This document shows, piece by piece, positions 56,287 to 64,000 of a stretch of DNA of 64,000 nucleotides. Position 1 is the stretch's first letter. The number at the start of each line of letters is the position of its first letter. The notes under the pieces were generated by a model. The model had not been told where the DNA came from. It did no database searches and saw only the letters and a list, made by a program, of their open reading frames with translations. Location of the stretch: the NCBI RefSeq assembly GCF_016342275.1, contig NZ_JAEIOT010000016.1:62001-126000 (forward strand), read 5' to 3'. The DNA is from Corynebacterium marambiense (GTDB lineage Bacteria > Actinomycetota > Actinomycetes > Mycobacteriales > Mycobacteriaceae). Position numbers and translations under genes: made by a program.

Positions 56287-56958
56287 TCAGTGGTCGGGCT
56301 CCGTCAGTGTGATCAGGCCATAGTCGAAGGCACGGCGCCGGTAGACGACGGACGGGCTACCGTTCTCCTCATTGACGAAGAGGTAGAAGTCGTGGCCGAC
56401 CAGCTCCATCTCCGACAGGGCGTCATCGACGCTCATCGGGACAGCCGGGTGTTCCTTGGTACGGACGATCTGGCCGGGGACGATGTCCTGGACGCTGTCC
56501 GCGTAAGGATCCACGTCGAACTCGCCCTTGCTTTCCTGCTGCGGGGCGTTAACCTCTGCGGTGAGTTCAGCGGCAATCTCCCCGGTCGACAGCGGCGCAC
56601 GGTGTCCCGAACGGCTGATCTTCCGACGTGCCTTCACCTTGCGCAGCGACCGTTCCATCCTGCTGAGGGCGGTCTCCAGGGCAGCATAGAAGCTGTCTTC
56701 CTTCGCCTCGGCACGGGCGATGTGGCCCTTGCCGGTCGCGGTGATCTGGATCTTGTCGCTCTGATCACTGCGTCGCGGATTCGGCTCGTGCTGGAGCTCG
56801 ACGTGGAAGAAGGTCAACGTCGGGTCCAGTCGCTCAATCTTGGCGAGCTTCGAATTCACGCGTTCCGCGAAGTGCTCCGGAACCTCCACGTTACGGCCCG
56901 TGATGCTCACCTGAGTCTCAGGACGCAGGCCGTCTTTGTTGTCAGCAGGCGTGGTCAT
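56287..56958 (-). CDS. hpf: Ribosome hibernation promoting factor, long form
   Basis: 223 residues. The N-terminal domain of the YfiA/HPF family is VSITGRNVEVPEHFAERVNS and LTFFHVELQHEPNPRRSDQS; the long form's C-terminal dimer domain is IVRTKEHPAVPMSVDDALSE, MELVGHDFYLFVNEENGSPS and VVYRRRAFDYGLITL. It binds 70S ribosomes and pairs them to 100S in slow growth. Counterpart of Rv3241c, one gene before secA. Confidence 0.95.
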   Translation of the reverse strand: MTTPADNKDGLRPETQVSITGRNVEVPEHFAERVNSKLAKIERLDPTLTFFHVELQHEPNPRRSDQSDKIQITATGKGHIARAEAKEDSFYAALETALSRMERSLRKVKARRKISRSGHRAPLSTGEIAAELTAEVNAPQQESKGEFDVDPYADSVQDIVPGQIVRTKEHPAVPMSVDDALSEMELVGHDFYLFVNEENGSPSVVYRRRAFDYGLITLTEPDH

Positions 56959-57090
56959 TGCTCTTACCTCCCGGTATCGGCCACCGCACAGAAGTGGGTG
57001 GGATTACCCACGACGTCCACGGTGACGGGGACTACTGCAACCTCAAGTTTACCTTCCGGTCATAACCATCGGGCGAGGCACCCCCGACAG
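56959..57090 (-). promoter_or_regulatory. hpf upstream region
   Basis: 132 bases without a gene; the hpf ribosome site GGGAGG and presumably its promoter lie here. No clear -10 found. Confidence 0.4.
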
Positions 57091-57711
57091 CTAAGCAGCG
57101 GCAAGTGCGACCACCCCCGTGACCAGTATTCCGGCAACTGACAGACACTCGACTGTGGCAGCTGCGGTTGCCCCCGTCGTCACTACATCATCGATAACCA
57201 CCACCCTCTTCGGCCACCCCTCAACCCGCCGGTACATCCGGACCGAACCCACCAGGTTCTTCCGACGGGATACAGCATCAAGGCCCGCCGAATCCCGGAC
57301 CGAGGCGGCGAGATAGACCAGGGGAACCACATCGAAACCGCTCGCCTGACAAATCGCAGCGACAGTGTCCCCGCCGCGCAACCGGGCCACTCTGCGACGG
57401 GTAGGCGCAGGTGAGAGGACTATGCCGGGGGATGCGGGCAGATCACCCCGGGCCGCGAGATACCTGATCGCGGCACCGAGAACCGCCCCGATCTCCGGAA
57501 TGGCATCCCTTCTGCCACGCTCCTTGATCCCGATCACCGTGGACCGGTGTACCCCGCCCCACGGCCCCAACGCGAACACCGGGACGCGGGGATCCACCCG
57601 GGGGTCAACGCGAAACGGGGGATTCCTCCATTCGTGCCTGCAGAGTTCACACAACGTCACCCCTGCAATTCCGCATCCCACGCATCTCCTCGGAAGCAGA
57701 AGCTCCAGCAT
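57091..57711 (-). CDS. ComF-family phosphoribosyltransferase
   Basis: 206 residues from the ATG at 57711 (MLELLLPRRCVGCGIAGVTL), after GGGGAGG. A zinc ribbon C-x2-C (RRCVGCGIAG) and C-x2-C (LCELCRHEW) starts the protein, and the PRPP loop is RVVVIDDVVTTGATAAATVE. ComF proteins link to DNA uptake in competent species; in Actinobacteria the role is unclear, perhaps nucleotide salvage. It is downstream of lpqB with 25 bases between. Confidence 0.88.
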   Translation of the reverse strand: MLELLLPRRCVGCGIAGVTLCELCRHEWRNPPFRVDPRVDPRVPVFALGPWGGVHRSTVIGIKERGRRDAIPEIGAVLGAAIRYLAARGDLPASPGIVLSPAPTRRRVARLRGGDTVAAICQASGFDVVPLVYLAASVRDSAGLDAVSRRKNLVGSVRMYRRVEGWPKRVVVIDDVVTTGATAAATVECLSVAGILVTGVVALAAA

Positions 57712-57736
57712 TAGGACCTCCCCTTGAACCGTGGAC

Positions 57737-59506
57737 CTAGTCCGCAACCACGGGCACGGACCGGGTGCCCTGGAACGCCGGCACTTCCCGCCAGAAGGCC
57801 GCGGAGTTCGTCGACGCCGGTAGCTGGAGCATCGCGCGGGCATCAGTCGCATACAGAGTGGTGGAGGATGAGGCGACCGCGACGATCGGGGCCGTGAGGT
57901 TGCCAGTGGGCAACGACGTCACCGCCGAACCATCCACCTCGACACGCCACACCGGCGTGTCCGGGGAGGACGTACCCACCAGCAGAGAGCCATCCTGCTG
58001 CCACGACAACGCCAACGCGGTGTCACCGATCGCCGGCGCGATCTCCACGGGCCGCACGATCTTCCGTTCCCCCGGCGCTGGGCGAGAGATGGTCCCCACC
58101 CACACTCGTCCATTTCGGATCATGGCGACCCGTACGCCATCTGGGGAGAGCCGGAGCACGGAGATGAGTTGATCGTCGCCACCATTGTCCGGTTCATCCA
58201 GGGAACTCGCGTCAACCTCGACCTGGGAGAGTTCACCCGTCGAGGTTGAACGCGCCACCCGGGCGACGGTGCGTCCATCCAGGACCGTCCACAACGCGGT
58301 CGCCTCGTATTCGAAGCTGGGTCGGGTCAGCGTTCCGGCAGTGAGTACCTCGGCGGTCTGCCCACCGACCGGGCCAAGCAGCAACCGGGATCGCCCCCGC
58401 CTGGTGCTCGAGGGTGCCTCCTGCCCAGCGGCCCTGCTACCGGCGGAGTTCTCCACCACGGCGACCACTCCCCCGGATGAGGAGATCTCCGCGGATTCGA
58501 TGTTTCCGGCAGTCCCGAGAGGCCCCGCGACGGGGCGGGCATCCGTGCCGTCGACGAGCATCAGCGATCCGTCATTCAACGCATAGAGCGGGCTGATCGC
58601 ACCAGCGAAGGCGTTTGGGTTAAACTCCGCCACGTCCTCCACAGTCAACGCCTCGTGGGCGGGATCGACCGGGGTTCCGTCGAGTTCGACGCGGTACGGG
58701 CCGCGGGTGCCTGCATGCGCCAGAGTCCACACCACCTGCGCCGCGAACCGATGTCGCTGGTCTATGTCGAGGTCACCGAAACCCGTGAAGTGGTAAACAC
58801 CCCCTTCCGCACCGGTGAACACCGCATCGGGCGGGATTTCGTCGACCAGGCCCGGGGCTAGATCCGTCTGGGGCCCCTCCATAAGGAGAGAGAGCAACGC
58901 CGTGTCCAGGGACGGTTGGCCGTTGTAGACCCACCTCCGGTCCCGGACCAGGAACTTACCGGTCGGTGCGAAGAAGAACAGTTCATACGGACTGAACTTG
59001 TTTCGGAGTTCCGTGCGTTCGAGGACGACTCCCGGCGGCAGCGCCGAGATCCGCCACTCCCCGTTGATCCGGTTCAGCTGCATCGTCGCCTCGTACTCAC
59101 CGTTCTCCGGGGTGTACACACCTCCGGTCGCGAGGGTGCCGACGACGGTTCCGCGGACCTTGTAGGAGATCGAGTCCTCGGTTGCTCCTGGTTCGGCGTT
59201 GAGGTCGATCCGGTCGAGCACGAGGGTCGCAGCGGAATCGTCCCAGTTGGAGGCCGTGGAGTCGGTGAGAAACGCCCGCGCAGCCTGGTGTTTCTGTGCC
59301 GGGTTGCCTGCCGCCGTGAAGAATCCGCGGAGCAGGAGATCGGGTTCCTGGCCAGGGATGGGGGCGAGTTCATCCTCCGTCGAGTGTGTCCGCTCGAAGG
59401 GCCGGATCGCCTGTGGGGCGGAATCCCCGGGAAGACTCGTGCACCCCATCACCAGCGCAGGGACCAGGATCAGTGCCCCGAGGAAACGGAAACGTCGTGC
59501 CTCCAT
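57737..59506 (-). CDS. lpqB: Lipoprotein LpqB, partner of MtrAB
   Basis: 589 residues. The signal peptide ends in a lipobox VPALVMGCTSLPGDSA, so it is a membrane-anchored lipoprotein facing outward. It has a GerMN-like domain (SLDTALLSLLMEGPQTDLAP) and a C-terminal beta-propeller-like part (LSPDGVRVAMIRNGRVWVGT). LpqB interacts with the MtrB sensor domain and modulates it in mycobacteria. Its start overlaps the mtrB stop by one base (TGATG). Confidence 0.94.
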   Translation of the reverse strand: MEARRFRFLGALILVPALVMGCTSLPGDSAPQAIRPFERTHSTEDELAPIPGQEPDLLLRGFFTAAGNPAQKHQAARAFLTDSTASNWDDSAATLVLDRIDLNAEPGATEDSISYKVRGTVVGTLATGGVYTPENGEYEATMQLNRINGEWRISALPPGVVLERTELRNKFSPYELFFFAPTGKFLVRDRRWVYNGQPSLDTALLSLLMEGPQTDLAPGLVDEIPPDAVFTGAEGGVYHFTGFGDLDIDQRHRFAAQVVWTLAHAGTRGPYRVELDGTPVDPAHEALTVEDVAEFNPNAFAGAISPLYALNDGSLMLVDGTDARPVAGPLGTAGNIESAEISSSGGVVAVVENSAGSRAAGQEAPSSTRRGRSRLLLGPVGGQTAEVLTAGTLTRPSFEYEATALWTVLDGRTVARVARSTSTGELSQVEVDASSLDEPDNGGDDQLISVLRLSPDGVRVAMIRNGRVWVGTISRPAPGERKIVRPVEIAPAIGDTALALSWQQDGSLLVGTSSPDTPVWRVEVDGSAVTSLPTGNLTAPIVAVASSSTTLYATDARAMLQLPASTNSAAFWREVPAFQGTRSVPVVAD

Positions 59507-61149
59507 CAGCTTCGCTCACCTTCCTCGTCGATGATTGTGGGTGGCGCCGGGACTCCGGGACCCGGTTGTGCAGCCGCGGCCGGAGAAACGGGTTGATCGG
59601 GTTCCGGGTCACCCGGATCGATGGCCAATGGCAGTGGGGATTCACCGTTCCACGTCGTCCCCGGGGTAAAGGGGAGCGTCAACCGGAAACAGGAGCCGAC
59701 GCCGACTTCACCGACGGCCTCCAGGGCACCCCCGTGTAGTACCGCATCCTCGTGGGAGATCGCCAGCCCGAGGCCGGTGCCACCGGAGTGCCGCACTCGT
59801 GAGGGGTCGGCCCGCCAGAATCGGTTGAACACCAGCGCCTCCTGGCCCGGTTTCAACCCGACGCCGTGATCGGTCACGGTCACGGCAACAACATCATCTC
59901 CGGTCGCCACTCGTACCATCACGGGTCTTCCCTCGGAGTGATCCACCGCGTTCGCCAGGAGGTTCCGAAGAATCCGCTCTATCCGGCGGGCATCTCCCAC
60001 GACGGTCACCGGGTCAGCGGGTTGATCGAACGTGACGTCGACCCCGAGTTCGTCGGCAAGATGCTTCACCTGCTGCCATGCCGCCGCGACACAGGTGCGC
60101 AAATCGATTCTCTCCTCAGACAGATCCGCGACACCCGCGTCGTGCCGGGAGATCTCCAACAGGTCCGCCAGCAGGGACTCAAACCTGTCGAGCTCCCGGA
60201 CCATCAGTTCCGCTGCCCGGCGTGTGTACGGGTCGAGTTCGTCGGCGCGGTCGGCGATCATGTCGGCGGCCATACGGACCGTGGTCAACGGGGTCCGGAG
60301 TTCATGGGAGACGTCAGACGTGAACTGCCGTTGCAGGTTTCCGTACTCCTCCAGCTGGTGAATCTGTTTCGACAGTGATTCCGCCATGGCGTTGAAGCTG
60401 ATGGCCAGCCGCGCCATCTCATCTTCGCCGTCGATCCGCATACGCTCCCGCAGGTGGCCGGCTGCGAAGCGTTGGGCAATCCGCGAGGCTGAGCGGACCG
60501 GGGCGGTGACCTGCTGTGTCAGCAGCCATGCGATGCCGACGAGGAGGACAATGAGGACCACGCCGCCAAAGGACAGAAGTCCACGCATGAGGGCGAGCGT
60601 CGCCTCCTCATTCTCCAGGGGAAGGACGAGGTACAGCTGGAGACCGGGGATGTCCGATTCCGTCGGAGTCCCGATGATCAGCGCCTTATAGATCGACCCG
60701 TCGGCCCGGTCGATGGTGGAGTACTGGTACGAGATCTGTCCCTGGGACACGAAAGCCCGGAGCCGGTCCGGGATCCGGTACGCCTCCGGGGACGTGGCGA
60801 GGATATTTCCGTTGTCAGCGACAACAAGGACGGGTTCGAAGACCGCCACCGAATCGGCAGCTCCCCCGGTCCCCCGGTTGGTCAGGGCCGCCCGGGCGGA
60901 ATTGATACGCACCTGGGTCGAGTTCGAGGTGTCCGTCGCAGATACCTGCTGCTCGACGATGGCGCGGGCCCGGTCGATCTCAGAAGTAGCGATGGACAAC
61001 TTCGCATCGACGAGGCGCTGCGCGACGATACTCACCATGGCGAGCCCGAGGATCAGGACCACCGCAGCGGACGCAGCGAGAATCGAGCCGATGACCCGTA
61101 CCTGGAGAGAGGTGCGCCACGACTCCGTGAGGCGTTGCCGCACGCCCAT
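59506..61149 (-). CDS. mtrB: Sensor histidine kinase MtrB
   Basis: 547 residues. Two membrane helices (IGSILAASAAVVLILGLAMV and GGVVLIVLLVGIAWLLT) flank an extracellular sensor of about 150 residues; a HAMP domain follows. The H box is FTSDVSHELRTPLTTVRMAA, N box RNLLANAVDHSE, G boxes TDHGVGLKPGQEALVF and GGTGLGLAISHEDAVLHGG. With MtrA it controls cell wall and division genes in Actinobacteria. The C-terminal 40 residues are Pro-rich. Confidence 0.95.
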   Translation of the reverse strand: MGVRQRLTESWRTSLQVRVIGSILAASAAVVLILGLAMVSIVAQRLVDAKLSIATSEIDRARAIVEQQVSATDTSNSTQVRINSARAALTNRGTGGAADSVAVFEPVLVVADNGNILATSPEAYRIPDRLRAFVSQGQISYQYSTIDRADGSIYKALIIGTPTESDIPGLQLYLVLPLENEEATLALMRGLLSFGGVVLIVLLVGIAWLLTQQVTAPVRSASRIAQRFAAGHLRERMRIDGEDEMARLAISFNAMAESLSKQIHQLEEYGNLQRQFTSDVSHELRTPLTTVRMAADMIADRADELDPYTRRAAELMVRELDRFESLLADLLEISRHDAGVADLSEERIDLRTCVAAAWQQVKHLADELGVDVTFDQPADPVTVVGDARRIERILRNLLANAVDHSEGRPVMVRVATGDDVVAVTVTDHGVGLKPGQEALVFNRFWRADPSRVRHSGGTGLGLAISHEDAVLHGGALEAVGEVGVGSCFRLTLPFTPGTTWNGESPLPLAIDPGDPEPDQPVSPAAAAQPGPGVPAPPTIIDEEGERS

Positions 61150-61216
61150 CAGTTGACTGTTGAAAACTGTCCTGCTCCCTCATGTTCCCGATCCGGTGGC
61201 ACCGGACCCGGCGCCG

Positions 61217-61897
61217 TTACTCGCCCGATCCCGTCTTGTATCCGACACCTCGGACGGTCAGGACGATCTGGGGGTTCTCAGGGTCCTTCTCGATCTTCGC
61301 CCGCAGCCTCTGCACGTGGACGTTCACGAGCCGCGTGTCCGATGCGTGACGGTAGCCCCAGACCTTCTCGAGAAGTTCCTCTCGGGTGAATACCTGTCGA
61401 GGGCGGCGGGCCATCTGGAGGAGAAGATCGAACTCCAGCGGAGTGAGCTGGATCTCCGTATCCCCCCGTTTGACCATGTGCCCCGGAACATCGATGGTCA
61501 GATCGCCAACCTCGAGCTTCTCGTTCGGTTCGTCGTCGGTCCGGCGCAGCCGTGCACGGATACGGGCGACCAGTTCCTTCGGCTTGAACGGTTTGTTGAC
61601 GTAGTCGTCCGCACCGGATTCGAGGCCGAGGACAACGTCCACGGTGTCGGTCTTGGCCGTGAGCATCACGATCGGAACGGTCGACTTCTTACGGATGATC
61701 CGGCAGATGTCGATACCGTTCATGCCGGGAAGCATGAGGTCCAGCAGAATCAGATCAGGCTGCTCACGTTCAGCGACCGCCACCGCCTGCGCGCCGTCCA
61801 TGACGGCGACGGTATCGAAACCCTCGGCCTGAAGAACGATGGTGAGCATCTCGGAGATGGCGGGGTCATCGTCGACCACCAGAATCTTGGCGTTCAT
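61217..61897 (-). CDS. mtrA: Response regulator MtrA
   Basis: 226 residues from the ATG at 61897, after GTAGGACAG; the longer frame to 61963 is not needed. Receiver: MNAKILVVDDDPAISEML, phosphoacceptor Asp53 (LILLDLMLPGMNG), and Lys in DYVNKPFKPKEL. OmpR-type winged helix: LTPLEFDLLLQMARRPRQVF and ASDTRLVNVHVQRLRAKIEK. It is the essential regulator of osmotic and cell-wall genes in this group. Counterpart of Rv3246c. Confidence 0.96.
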   Translation of the reverse strand: MNAKILVVDDDPAISEMLTIVLQAEGFDTVAVMDGAQAVAVAEREQPDLILLDLMLPGMNGIDICRIIRKKSTVPIVMLTAKTDTVDVVLGLESGADDYVNKPFKPKELVARIRARLRRTDDEPNEKLEVGDLTIDVPGHMVKRGDTEIQLTPLEFDLLLQMARRPRQVFTREELLEKVWGYRHASDTRLVNVHVQRLRAKIEKDPENPQIVLTVRGVGYKTGSGE

Positions 61898-62014
61898 CTG
61901 TCCTACTTCGCGTGGTTGTCCGGGATTGGCCTGCGGCGGACCCGGTGTCCGGTTATCAGCCACCGATGCGAGGGCCGCACGACTATTCCCCCCGATACTA
62001 CCCAGGGTTAGGGG

Positions 62015-62674
62015 TCAGGTCCGGTTACCGGAGTTCCGGCGCGTGATCGTCATCTCGCGCAGCTCCCGGAGACGAGTGTGGACCGACACGGCGGCTTCGG
62101 TTGTGCCTCGCGGGTCCACGATCAACCACGAACCGTGCCACGACTGCTCCGCGAGCCGACGATAGACCGATGACGTACGCTCCTGCAGGCCACGATCGGA
62201 CTCATACCGGTCCCGCACTCGGGACCGGTCCGCCGCCTCCCGGTCCGCCGCTCTCGAGGCGGCGAGATCCACCGGAGTGTCCAGGAGAATCTGCAAGTCA
62301 GGCACGGGGAGACCGAGCTCCCCGAACTCGAGATCCGCGACCCAGTCGCACAACGAAAGGTCATCCGCGCGGGCAGCCGAGTAGGCGGCGTTGCTCGCCA
62401 CGTACCGATCGAGCAGAAGCAGGTCCGGGCTACCCCGAAACCGGTCCAGGGTGTCCAGTGCCCCGTACCGGTCGAGCGCGAACAGGGTGGCCATACCGTG
62501 GATGCTGTCGGTAAGGTCCCCCATCTCACCGTGCAGTGCCCGCGCGGCCAACCGGGCTGGCAGGGAAGATTCGTAGCGGGGGAAACACAGCACCTCCGCT
62601 CCGGTGCGGTTCCTGAGTTCGGTGACGAGGGTGTTCTTTCCCGCTCCGTCGATGCCTTCGATGGTAACGATCAT
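62015..62674 (-). CDS. tmk: Thymidylate kinase
   Basis: 219 residues. MIVTIEGIDGAGKNTLVTEL gives Walker A (GIDGAGKNTL; GKNT for the usual GKST), and LLLDRYVASNAAYSAARADD is the DRY dTMP-binding motif. It phosphorylates dTMP to dTDP with ATP. Mycobacterial-type tmk sequences share this form. Counterpart of Rv3247c, upstream of mtrA. Confidence 0.92.
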   Translation of the reverse strand: MIVTIEGIDGAGKNTLVTELRNRTGAEVLCFPRYESSLPARLAARALHGEMGDLTDSIHGMATLFALDRYGALDTLDRFRGSPDLLLLDRYVASNAAYSAARADDLSLCDWVADLEFGELGLPVPDLQILLDTPVDLAASRAADREAADRSRVRDRYESDRGLQERTSSVYRRLAEQSWHGSWLIVDPRGTTEAAVSVHTRLRELREMTITRRNSGNRT

Positions 62675-62716
62675 GGATCCTGTCCTGGGGGTCGGGTCCG
62701 GAGGGAAGACCGGGAA

Positions 62717-63079
62717 TCAGGCGACGACGCCGAGCGCCTCGATGTAGGGCTCGGTATCGTAGTCCTCATCGATCTCCTCGAGGATCGACGAGGCGTCGTC
62801 GTACAGCGATTCATCTCCGCGCCCGATGAGTTCACGAATGAACGGATATTCCTCGACGACATCCCCCGCAGAATACGGAGCCCCGGCCCAGATTGCGGCG
62901 ATCGTCGCCGCGCACTGTCCGTTGGACCTGTCGTCGTCGGTCACATGCGGGTCGCCCAGCAGAAGTTTGCAGGCATCCGCGACGGCCTCGACGATCTCGT
63001 CGTTGTCGAGGGCAGCCAGCTCATCCAGAAAATCCGTGTTGACCGGATCGTTGAGGATCTTGTTATCCCATGCGCCCAT
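62717..63079 (-). CDS. DUF4259 protein
   Basis: 120 residues from the ATG at 63079, after AGGAGAG. It starts MGAWDNKILNDPVNTDFLDE, and contains DDDRSNGQCAATIAAIWAGA and a very acidic end. Cytoplasmic; DUF4259 proteins are of unknown function. It precedes tmk by 42 bases and could be co-transcribed. Confidence 0.82.
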   Translation of the reverse strand: MGAWDNKILNDPVNTDFLDELAALDNDEIVEAVADACKLLLGDPHVTDDDRSNGQCAATIAAIWAGAPYSAGDVVEEYPFIRELIGRGDESLYDDASSILEEIDEDYDTEPYIEALGVVA

Positions 63080-63292
63080 GTGGAACTCTCCTGCTCTCTC
63101 GAGGGTAACAACGCCCTTGACCGGGCTTCCCCGGTCCGGGCACCATGCTAGTGTTTCTACTGTCACAGAGCCGCCACCTGCGGTTTCGCCCGGTAACGAA
63201 CCCGTGGGGAACCGGCTGTGTACTGGCGGTGGAACACGGATAACCGAGAAACACCGAGTACCACAGACCCATCTGTGGCGTTCTGAGGAGGG
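63080..63292. other. Divergent intergenic region
   Basis: About 213 bases. No gene. It carries the divergent promoters of the DUF4259 gene and of the Pro/Thr-rich protein gene. Confidence 0.5.
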
Positions 63293-63295
63293 ATG

Positions 63296-64000
63296 ATGAA
63301 ACGAGAAACGAGAATAGTCCTCGTTTTCATCGTCATCGGGTGCCTCCTCGCCAGCGGAATCGGCGTCGGAGTCTGGCGGTCAACTGCTCCAGTCCCCACC
63401 TTAGCCACAACGGCACGAGATTCGGTAACACCGGGACCGGTGAGTTCCGCACCACCCGCTCCGACCATTGATTCCACCGCAACCGCACCAGCGGTGTCCA
63501 CCACCGTGACGGACCCTCGGGAGGGACCTGTCGAGGCGCGTCCGCCGGCCACTGGCCGGGTCACGGTGGACCAGTCCGATCCTCTGCTCCCCCCGAATGC
63601 CCACATTCCGGCCCCCGGAACAGTCAGGCCCACCACTGCATTCCGGCCTTCGATGCAACCGGACCCCACCAATGCCGGTTCCCGTCCGGTGTCGCCGGAC
63701 ATATCGACGCCTTCCGATTCCCCCCGTCCGCGCACGCCAACGAGCACGGTACCCGCAACGCCGACCACCGAGATAGAGCCCTCGTCTTCCCCCACGACGA
63801 CCGCAGGGACCACAGAACCCTCATCCACCGTGCCTTCCGAACGTCCCGCAGAAACGACAGAGCCCACCACTACACCGGAGTCTGATCCGGATGACGATGT
63901 TCCACCGTCAACCATCGAACCACCTGAGCCCCCTCTAGTCCCGACCGAGAACAAACCCGAAGTCCCCGGGGAGGTGGTCCCGTCCGGGGTCGAGAGTCCT
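63296..64000 (+). CDS. Membrane-anchored Pro/Thr/Ser-rich protein, cut by the window end
   Basis: 235 codons without a stop up to base 64000, read from the second of two tandem ATGs (63293 and 63296), after GAGGAGGG. Residues 6-24 form an N-terminal signal anchor or signal peptide (IVLVFIVIGCLLASGIGVGV). The rest seen here is low-complexity Pro/Thr/Ser with acidic residues, the composition of cell-wall-spanning stalks. The C-terminal domain lies outside the window, so the function cannot be told. No other gene is plausible on this strand here. Confidence 0.7.
   Translation, partial: MKRETRIVLVFIVIGCLLASGIGVGVWRSTAPVPTLATTARDSVTPGPVSSAPPAPTIDSTATAPAVSTTVTDPREGPVEARPPATGRVTVDQSDPLLPPNAHIPAPGTVRPTTAFRPSMQPDPTNAGSRPVSPDISTPSDSPRPRTPTSTVPATPTTEIEPSSSPTTTAGTTEPSSTVPSERPAETTEPTTTPESDPDDDVPPSTIEPPEPPLVPTENKPEVPGEVVPSGVESP

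Overview
The window is high-GC actinobacterial chromosome, most likely Corynebacterium or a close relative. From 8.2 kb to the right end the gene order follows, as I recall it, the conserved Mycobacteriales block of M. tuberculosis Rv3193c to Rv3247c: UPF0182 protein, PDZ/Lon-like protease, uvrD2, nudC, K+ channel, adnB, adnA, moeZ, DUF3107, DEAD-box helicase, whiB1, rshA-sigH, SRAP protein, aroA, rsgA, desaturase and its reductase, secA, hpf, comF, lpqB, mtrB, mtrA, tmk. Leaderless starts and WhiB, LpqB and MtrAB families fit the same group.

Region 1 (1-8157, all minus except one gene) is the end of an integrative conjugative element lodged at the 3' end of the initiator tRNA-fMet gene (8158-8234, minus). 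It carries a VirB4-like ATPase, a DUF6668-like protein, a secreted cutinase-fold protein whose catalytic Ser is Ala, a VirB8/TcpC-like membrane protein, two secreted or unknown proteins, an extra WhiB-like regulator, a replication initiator with iteron-like repeats inside its coding sequence, an excisionase-like gene, and a divergent Xre repressor whose frame runs into the tRNA. The element is decaying: frameshifts near 615 (VirB4), near 7680 (excisionase) and probably around 6945-7143 (initiator), plus in-frame TGA codons at 6443 and perhaps 5241. Its other end lies outside the window.

Region 2 (8.4-35.6 kb) is core: membrane and protease genes, then a long minus-strand run adnA-adnB-K+ channel-nudC-uvrD2 for DNA end processing and repair, sulfur-carrier activation (moeZ), a DEAD-box helicase and a diacylglycerol-kinase-like lipid kinase.

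Region 3 (35.9-41.4 kb) holds whiB1, the 24-residue ribosomal protein bL37, the thiol-stress pair sigH-rshA, a YbaK deacylase, an unknown protein, and a divergent Xre-cupin regulator and MFS exporter pair.

Region 4 (41.46-44.52 kb) is an AT-rich island bounded by 54-bp imperfect direct repeats of the SRAP gene 3' end. It carries only a two-gene minus operon: a 63-residue soluble protein and a 542-residue protein with a novel N-terminal domain and about five C-terminal membrane helices. No integrase or transposase is visible. This is the best candidate for an undescribed system.

Region 5 (44.5-64 kb) is core again: SRAP and aroA (divergent), rsgA, a ClC channel, the desaturase operon under a double palindromic operator, secA, hpf, comF, the lpqB-mtrB-mtrA cell-envelope signalling operon, tmk, a DUF4259 protein, and a Pro/Thr-rich membrane-anchored protein cut off by the window end.
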